Of a stretch of 64,000 nt of DNA, positions 41,574 through 49,453 are shown one piece after another. Source of the stretch: Thermoanaerobaculales bacterium (GTDB lineage Bacteria; Acidobacteriota; Thermoanaerobaculia; Thermoanaerobaculales; Sulfomarinibacteraceae); contig DAOPQC010000005.1 of NCBI GenBank assembly GCA_035358815.1, positions 1 through 64,000 on the forward strand, written 5' to 3'. The position numbers were made by a program, and so were the translations under genes. The notes beneath the pieces were generated by a model. That model was not told the origin of the DNA. It did no database searches and worked only from the letters and a program-made list of their open reading frames with translations. The stretch's first letter is position 1. The number at the start of each line of letters is the position of its first letter.

Positions 41574-42516
41574 GGGCCGCTCCCGCGCCGCCGACGAGGC
41601 GGTCAACGACGCCCCGCAGGGCGCCGACGAATCGGCTGTCCGGGTAGCGCTCGGCCGCAGGCTGTCGCTCGTGCACCGATCGCGCCACCACCTCGTCCTC
41701 CTCGATCGTTCCCAGGCACGGCATCCTGCGGCCGAAGTAGTCCTCGCACGCGAGACCCATGTCGACGCCGAGCCGGCGGTGCTCGGGGCGCTGGACGCGG
41801 TTGACCACCAGCGCCGGGTCGAAGCGCCGCGCCTCCCTGAGCATTCCCTCGGCGGCGGTGGGATCGGCCTCGGCGACCCGCCGCAGGAGCTCCCTCGGAG
41901 ATCGAATGTCGAGCTGCTGGAGCTGCGCCATGGCGGCAGCGACGGCCGCCTTGACCCGCTCGCGCGGCTGCGCGCGGCGCATCCTGCGGAAGTAGGCGGC
42001 CTTCAGGAAGTGGTACGCGTTCTCGACCGACGTCGCCTCCGGGACGACCACCACGACGCCGTGATCGGCGGCGAGGAAGAAGTCCAGCATGTTGAAGCTC
42101 GAGCCGCCGCCGAGGTCGAGCACGGCGTGGTCTGCGGGCAGGGTCGCAATGTGGCGCAGCAGGCGCACCTTCTGGGCGTACCTGGGGTTGGCGGAGTCGA
42201 CCGGGGCACGGCTGCCGCTGACCAGCGACAGGCCCGCGGTGGCGGTCGGCACGACGATGTCGCCGAGCCGTTCGCTGCGCCGGAGGAGGAAGTCGGAGAG
42301 GGTCGGGCCCCGGGCAGGCATGCCGAGGATGGTGTGCAGGTTCGCGCCGCCGAGGTCGGCATCGATGAGCACCACTCGGCAACCGCGCTGCGCAAGGACC
42401 ACGGCGAGGTTGGCGGCGATGACCGACTTGCCGATGCCGCCCTTGCCGCCGCCGATCGCCCACACCCGGGGGGTGGGCGCGGGTGGATTCGTCGCGGTCC
42501 CCACGGCGCCGCTCAC
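41563..42516 (-). CDS. ParA/MinD-superfamily ATPase (FlhG-like)
   Basis: The 317-aa ATPase has the deviant Walker A 'AIGGGKGGIGKSVIAANLAVVLAQRGCRVVLIDADLGGANLHTILG', the switch 'HAVLDLGGGSSFNMLDFFLAADHGVVVVVPEATSVENAYHFLKAAYFRRM' and 'DPALVVNRVQRPEH'. The layout matches FlhG/FleN and MinD relatives that position flagella or other polar machines, but no flagellar gene is in the window. The start is uncertain; I chose the GTG at 42516, about 25 residues before the P-loop. It is coupled to a RodZ-type HTH gene. Confidence 0.85.
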   Translation of the reverse strand: MSGAVGTATNPPAPTPRVWAIGGGKGGIGKSVIAANLAVVLAQRGCRVVLIDADLGGANLHTILGMPARGPTLSDFLLRRSERLGDIVVPTATAGLSLVSGSRAPVDSANPRYAQKVRLLRHIATLPADHAVLDLGGGSSFNMLDFFLAADHGVVVVVPEATSVENAYHFLKAAYFRRMRRAQPRERVKAAVAAAMAQLQQLDIRSPRELLRRVAEADPTAAEGMLREARRFDPALVVNRVQRPEHRRLGVDMGLACEDYFGRRMPCLGTIEEDEVVARSVHERQPAAERYPDSRFVGALRGVVDRLVGGAGAAHGA

Positions 42517-42707
42517 GTCGTGCGATGTCCGGGTCGAGTCACAACCACATCTCCGTCCGACGCGGACGGTCGGAACGGCGGATCGAAGCCACCTCGGCCC
42601 ATGGTACCACCCGTCTGGGCGCGCACCCGGCTGGGTCCGTATACCGGTCAGCGAATACGGAAGCGAGTTCGCTGGTTGCGTGTGGCAGTGCACAGGGAGC
42701 CAGGACG

Positions 42708-42947
42708 ATGGCGAGTGACAGGACGCCCGGGGATCTCAATCAAGCCACTGGTCGCCGGTGGAGCCTGCGCGACGACGAGGCGGCGCTGAGGGCTGCGAGC
42801 CTGGCGTCGCCTGCGTTCAAGGAGAGCTGGCGCGCCGGCTCACCGCTCGACTGGTCCGAGTTCATTGCCCGGTGCCAGGCGCCACCGCCGCGGGTCGAGC
42901 CGAGCGAAACGGCCAGCACAAGCTCGAGTCGCGGCGCTGGGAAGTAG
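42708..42947 (+). CDS. small hydrophilic protein, unknown
   Basis: The 79-aa protein begins 'MASDRTPGDLNQATGRRWSLRDDEAALRAASLASPAFKESWRAGSPLDWSEFIARCQ'. The tail is Ser/Pro-rich. The ATG is preceded by GGAGCCAGGAC. It is divergent from the ParA-like gene and has no recognised family. The mixed charged composition differs from the Arg-rich chance frames around it, so I accept it with reservation. Confidence 0.5.
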   Translation: MASDRTPGDLNQATGRRWSLRDDEAALRAASLASPAFKESWRAGSPLDWSEFIARCQAPPPRVEPSETASTSSSRGAGK

Positions 42948-42993
42948 GCGGGCGAGCGGGCGCGCGCCGATCCGGCCTGGTCCTGCCCGGGGC

Positions 42994-43137
42994 ATGTCCG
43001 AGGCGCCCCCGCCGCCGGTGGTCCCCACCCTCCATGCTGCGGTCCGCGGCGCGAGGAGCCCTGGGCGCCCGCCCGAGCAGCGCGTCATCAAGGTGATCAA
43101 GAGGGTGGAGCCCGGAGACGACGAGCCCACCGAGTGA
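42994..43137 (+). CDS. 47-aa peptide, unknown
   Basis: The short frame 'MSEAPPPPVVPTLHAAVRGA' ends '...RVIKVIKRVEPGDDEPTE' with TGA at 43135-43137. It lies 46 bp after the previous small gene in the same direction. No strong SD is seen. The acidic tail and the hydrophobic RVIKVIK segment look gene-like, but chance cannot be excluded. Confidence 0.35.
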   Translation: MSEAPPPPVVPTLHAAVRGARSPGRPPEQRVIKVIKRVEPGDDEPTE

Positions 43138-43269
43138 CGCCTGGCGGTCGGCCCGCGCCCGACGCATCGCGACTACCGTGCCCGGTGGCGAGGCGCCGCT
43201 CCGGATTTCAGATGGTGCGATACGGTCCAACTCCACATTCCCGGCGCGCGAAACGCGCGCCGGGCAGCG

Positions 43270-43297
43270 TACAATCGGGGCCCGCTCCGGCGGGCCC
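43270..43297 (+). promoter_or_regulatory. TACAAT -10 followed by 5' UTR hairpin
   Basis: TACAAT at 43270-43275 is followed immediately by GGGCCCG-CTCCGG-CGGGCCC (43278-43297). The SDR ribosome site (GCGAGG) and ATG (43320) come after. The hairpin may stabilise or attenuate the leader. No good -35 is visible. Confidence 0.4.
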
Positions 43298-43319
43298 ATC
43301 TCGTCCTGCGAGGTCACTC

Positions 43320-44093
43320 ATGGAGCTTGCTGGCAAGACCGTTCTCATCACCGGTGCGTCGAGTGGGATCGGGGCGGCCTGCGCCCGCAGCTTTGCGGCG
43401 GCCAGGTGCCGGATGCTGCTGGTCGCGCGCCGGAGGCCGCGGCTGGAGGAGCTCGCGGCGTCACTTCGCCAACAGCGGTCGGCCGACGTGGCGATGGCGG
43501 CCCTCGATGTGCGCGACCGGCGGGCAGTGGAGGCCTGGGTGGGAGGCCTGGCGGAGGGCTGGCGCGCGATCGACATCCTGGTCAACAACGCCGGCCTCTC
43601 GCGCGGGCTGGAGCCCCTCCACGAGGGCGACGTGACCGACTGGGAGGAGATGATCGACACCAACCTGAAGGGCCTGCTCTACGTCACGCGGGCGGTGCTG
43701 CCCGGCATGGTGGCGCGCGGCGCCGGCCACGTCATCAACATCGGCTCGCTCGCGGGGCACGAGACCTACCGTGGCGGCAACGTCTACTGTGCGACCAAGC
43801 ACGCCGTGGCCGGCCTCAACCGGGCACTGGCGATCGACACGCTCGGCACCGGCGTCAGGGTGACATCGGTCGACCCAGGGATGGTCGAGACGGAGTTCTC
43901 ACTGGTCCGCTTCCACGGCGACGCCGGCCGGGCCGCCGGGGTCTACGCCGGGCTCGAGCCGCTGTCCGCGGAGGACGTGGCCGAGGCGGTGCTGTTCTGT
44001 GCGACCCGGCCGCCGCACGCCAACGTCCGCGAGCTGGTGCTGCTGCCGTCGGCGCAGGCCGGCTCAGTCCACGTGCATCGCGAAACGAAGTAG
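43320..44093 (+). CDS. YdfG-like short-chain dehydrogenase
   Basis: The 257-aa classical SDR has TGASSGIG at residues 10-17, 'DILVNNAGLSRG', 'INIGSLAGHETYRGGNVYCATKHAV' with the catalytic Ser, Tyr-x3-Lys, and 'VRVTSVDPGMVETEFSLVRFHGD'. The last two blocks follow YdfG, the NADP-dependent 3-hydroxy acid (serine/malonic semialdehyde) dehydrogenase. Exact substrate preference is not proven. The ATG follows GCGAGGTCACTC. It precedes the aldehyde dehydrogenase in the same direction, separated by a 269-bp repeat-rich gap. Confidence 0.88.
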   Translation: MELAGKTVLITGASSGIGAACARSFAAARCRMLLVARRRPRLEELAASLRQQRSADVAMAALDVRDRRAVEAWVGGLAEGWRAIDILVNNAGLSRGLEPLHEGDVTDWEEMIDTNLKGLLYVTRAVLPGMVARGAGHVINIGSLAGHETYRGGNVYCATKHAVAGLNRALAIDTLGTGVRVTSVDPGMVETEFSLVRFHGDAGRAAGVYAGLEPLSAEDVAEAVLFCATRPPHANVRELVLLPSAQAGSVHVHRETK

Positions 44094-44153
44094 TCCGAGG
44101 ACATTCGGCCGCGTCGATCGCGTTGTCGTCCACGCGAGAGGCTGGTCGCGTCG

Positions 44154-44318
44154 TTCCCGTCCCCGTTCCCGTACCCGTCCCCGTTCCCGCATTGTCCACT
44201 TACCCGTCACGCCCGAGCGCGCGTCGGCGCGCGCGGATCGGCCGAGAATGCAGGCCGGCGCTGTGTCACCATTTTGTGTCTCGGGAACGGGCACGGGAAC
44301 GGGTACGGGCACCGGGTG
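44154..44318. repeat. facing C-rich and G-rich hexanucleotide tracts
   Basis: GTTCCCGTCCCCGTTCCCGT-type repeats occupy 44154-44193, and GGGAACGGGCACGGGAACGG-type repeats lie at 44281-44315. The two tracts are inverted copies and could pair over about 35 nt around 88 nt of unique DNA. The G strand could form a quadruplex. Confidence 0.65.
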
Positions 44319-44327
44319 ACGTGGAAG

Positions 44328-44356
44328 CTGTCACCCGGGATGAGCCGGTCTACAAT
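44328..44356 (+). promoter_or_regulatory. promoter of a leaderless aldehyde dehydrogenase message
   Basis: CTGTCA (44328-44333), a 17-bp spacer and TACAAT (44351-44356) end 6 nt before the ATG at 44363. There is no SD in the remaining CCGCCC. Confidence 0.55.
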
Positions 44357-44362
44357 CCGCCC

Positions 44363-46000
44363 ATGAAGCTCATCACGCACTCCATCGTCGACAACCAGGA
44401 CGTCGCCGGCCCCGGCTCGATCGTCTCGATCAACCCGGCCACCGAGGAGGAGCTCGCCACCGTTTCCGCGCTCGACCGCGCCGGCGCCGAGCGCGCGATC
44501 GCAGCCGCGAAGCGGGCGTTCCCCGGCTGGGCCGCGACCCCGGTCAGGGAGCGGACCGTGCTGCTCGGCCGCTGGCTGGAGATCATGGTGGCCGAAGCCG
44601 GCGAGCTGGCCGCCCTGGCGTCGGCGGAGGTGGGCAAGCCGATCGCAGAGGCCCTGCTGGTCGACGTGACGTCGAGCTGTGCGACGCTCGACTACTGGCA
44701 GCGGAGGGCTGAAGAGCTGCTCTCCTTTCGGCCGCAGAAGCCGGAGGTCCTGCTGTTTTCGCACTGGCGGGCCGGCTGCCGGCTGGATCCGCTCGGAGTG
44801 CTGTCGATCATCACCCCATGGAACTACCCCGTCGGGATCGCGATGTGGGAGCTGGTGCCGGCGCTGGTTGCCGGCAACACGGTGGTCATGAAGCCGGCGT
44901 CGGCCTCGGTCATGACCGGGCTGCTGCTCGCCGACCAGGCGCGCCGCGCCGGCTTTCCGCCGGGCGTGCTCAACGCCGTGGCGCTGCCCGGCTCGGCCAC
45001 CGACGTGCTCCTCGACCACCCCGACGTGGCCAAGATCCTGTTCACCGGCTCGGTCGAGGTCGGCCGTCACGTGGCGCAACGCTGCGCCAAGCGCCTGGCC
45101 CCGGTGCAGCTCGAGCTCGGCGGCAAGGACGCCGCGGTGGTGGCCGCGGACGCGCCGTTCGAGCGCACGGCGCTGGGCCTGGTGTGGGCGGCGTTCACCA
45201 ACGCCGGCCAGGCATGCGCCTCCGTCGAGCGCCTGTACGTCGTCGACGGTCTGCATGACCGGCTCGTGGAGCGGATCGTCGAGCTGACCGGGACCCTCAA
45301 CGTGGGCGACCCGAGCCGGCCCGACACCGACCTCGGACCGCTCGCCACCGCCGAGCAGCGCGACACGGTGGCGGCGCAGGTCGAGGACGCGCTCGCCCGC
45401 GGCGCGACCGCGCTGACCGGCGGCCAGCGCCCCCCGGGCCCGGGGTACTTCTACCCTCCGACCGTTCTCGTCGGCGTCACCGACGACATGGAGGTGATGC
45501 GCGAGGAGACCTTCGGCCCGGTGCTGCCGATCGTGCGCGTCGCCGACATCGACGAGGGCATCCGGCGCGCCAACGACTCCCGGTTCGGGCTGGCGGCATC
45601 GGGCTGGACCTCGTCGAGGGCGACGGCCGAGCGCTTCCTGCGAGATCTCGACGCCGGCGCGATCGGCATCAACGAGCACGGCATCGTGGCGGCGGGCGAG
45701 CCCGCGGCGTGCTGGGGCGGCGTGCGCGAGAGCGGGATCGGGCGCGCTCACGGGCGGTTCGGCCTCGACGAGGTGGTCTGCCTCAGGTACGTGTTCAGCG
45801 AGGACAGCCGGGCGTCCGCGTCGGCCTGGCACTACCCGTACGACGAGGACTTCTCGCGCTTCATCGGCGCCGCGGTGCCGCTGCTCTACGGGAGGGGCCT
45901 CGACCGCTACAAGCACCTCGGCGCGGTGGCGCTGACGCGGCGCTTCCGCGAGCGGGTCCGCAAGCTCGAGCTGCTGAAGAACGCCAACAAGCTGCTGTAG
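44363..46000 (+). CDS. aldehyde dehydrogenase (succinate-semialdehyde dehydrogenase-like) with C-terminal extension
   Basis: The 545-aa NAD(P)-dependent ALDH has 'IITPWNYPVGIAMWELVPALVAGNTVVMKPASASVMTGLLLADQ', 'KILFTGSVEVGRHVAQRCAKRLAPVQLELGGKDAAVV' (general-base Glu in LELGG), 'AFTNAGQACASVERLYV' with the catalytic Cys, 'REETFGPVLPIVRV' and 'RESGIGRAHGRFGLDEVVCLRYV'. Family members are usually about 480 aa. Here about 65 extra residues follow ('WHYPYDEDFSRFIGAAVPLLYGRGLDRYKHLGAVALTRRFRERVRKLELLKNANKLL'). The TAG stop is the start of element F. Confidence 0.9.
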   Translation: MKLITHSIVDNQDVAGPGSIVSINPATEEELATVSALDRAGAERAIAAAKRAFPGWAATPVRERTVLLGRWLEIMVAEAGELAALASAEVGKPIAEALLVDVTSSCATLDYWQRRAEELLSFRPQKPEVLLFSHWRAGCRLDPLGVLSIITPWNYPVGIAMWELVPALVAGNTVVMKPASASVMTGLLLADQARRAGFPPGVLNAVALPGSATDVLLDHPDVAKILFTGSVEVGRHVAQRCAKRLAPVQLELGGKDAAVVAADAPFERTALGLVWAAFTNAGQACASVERLYVVDGLHDRLVERIVELTGTLNVGDPSRPDTDLGPLATAEQRDTVAAQVEDALARGATALTGGQRPPGPGYFYPPTVLVGVTDDMEVMREETFGPVLPIVRVADIDEGIRRANDSRFGLAASGWTSSRATAERFLRDLDAGAIGINEHGIVAAGEPAACWGGVRESGIGRAHGRFGLDEVVCLRYVFSEDSRASASAWHYPYDEDFSRFIGAAVPLLYGRGLDRYKHLGAVALTRRFRERVRKLELLKNANKLL

Positions 46001-46124
46001 GAGCTTGAAGGGCATGGGCCCCTCGGCGCCCGTGGGCCGTGGGCCTGTGGTTGTGCGTGAGGCGTCGCGGTCGCTGGCTGGCCCATGCCCCACGCGCTCC
46101 GAGAGGGATGCGCTGCGCGCATGC
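45998..46124 (+). repeat. TAGGA element copy F
   Basis: Arm 45998-46020 (TAGGA-N14-GGCC) pairs with 46080-46100 (GGCCCATGCC...GCGCTCC) around a long GC-rich interior. The hairpin GGGATGCGC-TGC-GCGCATGC follows at 46105-46124. The TAG is the stop codon of the aldehyde dehydrogenase gene. Confidence 0.75.
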
Positions 46125-46307
46125 ACATGGGATTCTGTCGGAGTGACCGCCCGAGAGCGCTTCGGCAAACTCCGTCCGCCGAAGAGGCTGTGCGCTTTCG
46201 GCCTCTGCCGGCGTTGTGCACGTTGAGGGGCGTCGATCGGTTGGCCAGGGTGATAGACTCAATACGCAAGACGCTGCCCGTTCAAATTCTCAAGGAGGGG
46301 GTTTATC

Positions 46308-47672
46308 ATGGCTCGCCAATTTTGGACCGCCGCGCTGCTCTGCCTGTGCTTGTCGATGCCAGTCTTCGCTGACGACGGAGATCTCGATCCCGGCTTCTGG
46401 GCCGACGGCATGCTCAGCATCAGCTCCAACGTCGATTTCAACTTTGCGGGCATGGCGTCGGATCCTCAAGGTCAGCTCGCGGTGCTCTACAGCTACATGC
46501 CTGTGGGCGCCGTGAAAGCGCTCACCGCGTGGCGAAGCGTCGGCGATTCCGTCGTCGGTGACCCCTGCATCATCGATCTCGATCTGATCGATCCTCCGTC
46601 CAGCACCGTGGTCGATGACGCCTACGCTCGCGATATCGCGTTTGACGCATACGGTCGTCTTCTCGTGCTCATGAGGATCGATTCTGACGCGTTCGACACC
46701 GCGCACTTCGTGTACGCGTACGACTTTCCAAGCTGCCAGCTGGTGGCGAGCTATGGCGACGGCGGCCTCGCCCAGGTGCTGAGCTGGAACAACCTCGATC
46801 CTTCCTACTGCGGGCGGCTGCGGCCACTTGCCGACGGAAAAACCATGTGCGTCGGTTCGTACTACGATGACTTGAACCTGGGCGTCCTGGTCCAGGCGAT
46901 CCAGGTCAACGGGAGCCTGGGGCAGGGCTATTACGCGCCTGCCGGCACGTTTGCATCGAACCCCTCCGGAGTAGACGCGGTCGTTGAAGCCAACGGCCAC
47001 GTCGTGGCCGCCGCCGCCACCTCATTCGGCCAGCGGGACTTCTTCGTCGTCGACTTCGCGGCTGACGGCACCGTCGCCGGGGCGGTGACCGTGCCCTTCG
47101 ACCTCGGTGCTGAAAACAACGATGATGCGAAGTCCATCGCGGCCACGGCGGACGGCAGGATCGTGGTCGTCGGGAGCGCGCAGCTTTCTGGGTTGTTTGT
47201 CATGACGGAGCACGCGGTCGCCGTGCTGCACCGGAACACCCAGGGCAGCCTGGTTCTCGACCCGAGCTTCAGCGGCGACGGCAAGCTGACCTTCGACTTC
47301 TCTGGTTGGTCGTGGAACGGGCTGGAGGACGTCGCGGCGCAGGGAGACGGGAAGGTCGTGGTGGCGGGCGCCTCCAAGCAGATAGGCGCCGACTACGCCA
47401 TGCTCGTGGCTCGGCTGCTGCCCGACGGCAGCTTCGACCCGGACTTCTACCCGGCCGGTTCGGGCGTTCGGACAGTGGAGTTCGACGTCGGATCGCCGTA
47501 CGACGACCATGCGTACCGGGTCGCCCTGCAGAACGGCCGCGTCGTGCTCGGAGGCTCGGTGGATGGTGCCGGCGGCATCGCAACCGTCGGCGTGGCCAGG
47601 CTCCTCAACTCCTATGTCTTCGGCGACGGCTTCGAGAATCCCCAGGCCCCGGGCTGGCTCTGGGTGGAGTGA
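46308..47672 (+). CDS. secreted delta-60-repeat (beta-propeller-like) protein
   Basis: The 454-aa protein has a signal peptide (MARQFWTAALLCLCLSMPVFA). Repeats of the delta-60 type follow: 'DLDPGFWADGMLSIS', 'LDPSFSGDGKLTFDFSG...LEDVAAQGDGKVVVAGAS' and 'FDPDFYPAGSGVRTVEFDVGSPYDDHAYRVALQNGRVVLGGS'. They have the typical 'LD..F..DG......A....AV..DGKI.V.G' pattern. The extreme C terminus is 'YVFGDGFENPQAPGWLWVE', resembling the '.F.DGFESGD...W' endings of exported proteins in other bacteria. AAGGAGGGGG precedes the ATG. The protein is extracellular or surface-exposed, of unknown role. Confidence 0.8.
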   Translation: MARQFWTAALLCLCLSMPVFADDGDLDPGFWADGMLSISSNVDFNFAGMASDPQGQLAVLYSYMPVGAVKALTAWRSVGDSVVGDPCIIDLDLIDPPSSTVVDDAYARDIAFDAYGRLLVLMRIDSDAFDTAHFVYAYDFPSCQLVASYGDGGLAQVLSWNNLDPSYCGRLRPLADGKTMCVGSYYDDLNLGVLVQAIQVNGSLGQGYYAPAGTFASNPSGVDAVVEANGHVVAAAATSFGQRDFFVVDFAADGTVAGAVTVPFDLGAENNDDAKSIAATADGRIVVVGSAQLSGLFVMTEHAVAVLHRNTQGSLVLDPSFSGDGKLTFDFSGWSWNGLEDVAAQGDGKVVVAGASKQIGADYAMLVARLLPDGSFDPDFYPAGSGVRTVEFDVGSPYDDHAYRVALQNGRVVLGGSVDGAGGIATVGVARLLNSYVFGDGFENPQAPGWLWVE

Positions 47673-47697
47673 GCCTGCCACGAGGCACGGCTGACTG

Positions 47698-48519
47698 TCA
47701 GCGCTGGCAGCGGCGGCACCACACGGTCGAGCGGCCGCCGAGGCGGTCGTCGATGAAGGGCTCGCCGCAGCGCGGGCACGGCTCTCCGCCGTGGCCGTAG
47801 GCCTGCAGCCGCACCGCGAAGTCGCCGAAGTTGCCCTCGGGTGAGGCGAAGTCGCGGATCGTGGTGCCGCCCTGATCGACCGCCTCGCCGAGCACCGCCT
47901 GCATCTCCTCGACCAGCCGCTCGAGCCGGGGCAGCGCGGTGCGGTGGCCGGGCCGAGTCGGCCGCAGGCCCGCCCGCCACAGCGCCTCGGCGGCGTAGAT
48001 GTTGCCGACCCCGGCGACCAGCCGCTGGTCGAGCAGCAGCGCCTTGAGTGGCGCCCGCCGCGCATGCAGCAGCGGCGGCAGCTCGTGGACCGCGCGCTCG
48101 TCGAGCGGCTCGATGCCGAGCTCCGACAGCGACGGGTCGCGGGTCTCGGCGCCAGGCCCGAGCCAGTCGACGAGGCCGAAACGGCGGGGGTCGACGAAGC
48201 GCAGCTCGAGTGCCGGGCCGAGGCTGGCGACCAGATGGGTGTGCGGGAGCAGGGGAGCGGCGGGGTCGCAGAGCAGGAGCCGGCCGGACATGCCGAGGTG
48301 GACGAGCAGGGCGCCCGGCGGGTCGAGGTCGGCGAGCAGGAACTTGCCGCGCCGCCGGAAGCCGCTCAACCGGCGGCCGGGGAGCCGGCGCCGCAGGCGG
48401 GCGAGGTCGAGCGGGCGCCGCAGCTGGACGGCGTGCCCGCGCACGCTCTCGACGGTGAGGCCGGCAGCGTGGCGCTCGAGGGCGCGGCGGACGGTCTCGA
48501 CCTCGGGCAGCTCGGGCAT
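47698..48519 (-). CDS. mutM: formamidopyrimidine-DNA glycosylase
   Basis: This 273-aa base-excision repair enzyme removes 8-oxoguanine and nicks the strand. The N-terminal 'MPELPEVETVRRAL' supplies the catalytic Pro2 and Glu3. 'FRRRGKFLL' contains the conserved Lys. 'ALLLDQRLVAGVGNIYAAEALWRAGLRP' is the helix-two-turn-helix, and the C-terminal zinc finger 'CPRCGEPFIDDRLGGRSTVWCRRCQR' ends with the canonical CxxCQ-R. The length is standard. It lies 147 bp downstream of xth on the same strand, so a repair cluster is likely. Confidence 0.96.
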   Translation of the reverse strand: MPELPEVETVRRALERHAAGLTVESVRGHAVQLRRPLDLARLRRRLPGRRLSGFRRRGKFLLADLDPPGALLVHLGMSGRLLLCDPAAPLLPHTHLVASLGPALELRFVDPRRFGLVDWLGPGAETRDPSLSELGIEPLDERAVHELPPLLHARRAPLKALLLDQRLVAGVGNIYAAEALWRAGLRPTRPGHRTALPRLERLVEEMQAVLGEAVDQGGTTIRDFASPEGNFGDFAVRLQAYGHGGEPCPRCGEPFIDDRLGGRSTVWCRRCQR

Positions 48520-48601
48520 TCAGCGACGACCGACCGCAGCGGGGCGACGTCCAGCAGGGTGCGCGACCTCGTTCACCGTGGTCTCCGCGGGCATGGTAGC
48601 A

Positions 48602-48661
48602 GGGCTCGGGAGCGGGAACGGGAACGGGAACGGGAGCGGGAACGGGGACGGGAACGGGGGG
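48602..48661. repeat. G-rich hexanucleotide tract
   Basis: About nine GGGAACG/GGGAGCG units in tandem lie between mutM and xth, just behind the xth stop. The tract reads as C-rich on the message of the minus-strand genes. The G strand is a quadruplex candidate. Confidence 0.7.
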
Positions 48662-48666
48662 ATCGT

Positions 48667-49452
48667 TCAACCCCTGACGCGGAGCACGAGTTCGACCGGG
48701 CAGTGGTCGGAGCCCATCACCTGGGGGTGGATCCGCGCGTCGACGACGCGGTCTCTCAGCTCCTGGGAGACGAAGAAGTAGTCGATGCGCCACCCGACGT
48801 TGCGCTCGCGCACGCCCCAGCGGTTGCTCCACCAGGTGTAGAGGCCGCCCTCGCCGGGGTGGCGCTCGCGGAAGACGTCGACGTAGCCGTGCCCGATCAG
48901 CCGCGTCAGCCACGCCCGCTCCTCGGGCAGGAAGCCGGTGTTGTTCCGGTTCGCCTTCGGGTGGGCGAGGTCGATCTCCTCGTGGGCGGTGTTGAGGTCG
49001 CCACAGATCACGATGCCGCGGCCGGCGCGGCGCTGGCGCTCGGCGTGCTGCAGCACGGCCTCCGAGAACTCGAGCTTGTAGGGAACGCGGCTCAGATCCT
49101 CGCCGCCGTTCGGGAAGTAGCCGGCGTAGAGCAGGAAGTCGCCGTAGTCGGCGATGATCAGCCGTCCCTCGCGGTCGAAGCGGGGCTCGTCGAGGCCGCC
49201 GAGAACGAGGCCGCGCGGCTCGATCGCGGTGAAGAGCGCGACCCCCGAGTAGCCCGGGCGCTCGGCCGGGTGGAAGTGCGTGCGGTAGCCGTCGGGCGAC
49301 CGCACCGGCTCGTCGAGCTGCGCCGGCGTGGCGCGCACCTCCTGCAGCGCCAGCACGTCGGGCGCGGCCTCCCGCAGCCACTCCGGGAAGCCCTTGCGGG
49401 AGCACGCCCGCAGTCCGTTGACGTTCCACGAGAAGAGGCGGATTTCGGACAT
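48667..49452 (-). CDS. xth: exodeoxyribonuclease III / AP endonuclease
   Basis: The 261-aa EEP-family nuclease acts at abasic sites and on 3' ends. The motif series is 'IRLFSWNVNGLRA', 'PDVLALQEVRA' (metal-binding Glu), 'YSGVALFTAIEPRG', 'LLYAGYFPNGGEDLSRVPYKLEFSEAVLQH', 'GIVICGDLNTAHEEIDLAHPKANRNNTGFLPEERAWL', 'YTWWSNRWGVRERNVGWRIDYFFVS' and the final 'VMGSDHCPVELVL' His. The ATG at 49452 lies one base after the stop of the HAD gene, so the two are translationally linked. Confidence 0.94.
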   Translation of the reverse strand: MSEIRLFSWNVNGLRACSRKGFPEWLREAAPDVLALQEVRATPAQLDEPVRSPDGYRTHFHPAERPGYSGVALFTAIEPRGLVLGGLDEPRFDREGRLIIADYGDFLLYAGYFPNGGEDLSRVPYKLEFSEAVLQHAERQRRAGRGIVICGDLNTAHEEIDLAHPKANRNNTGFLPEERAWLTRLIGHGYVDVFRERHPGEGGLYTWWSNRWGVRERNVGWRIDYFFVSQELRDRVVDARIHPQVMGSDHCPVELVLRVRG

Positions 49453-49453
49453 C

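Noticed and set aside
43178..44362. Extension of the aldehyde dehydrogenase frame upstream across the SDR gene
   Set aside because: The upstream residues are a shifted reading of the SDR gene and the repeat tract. The promoter and ATG at 44363 mark the real start.
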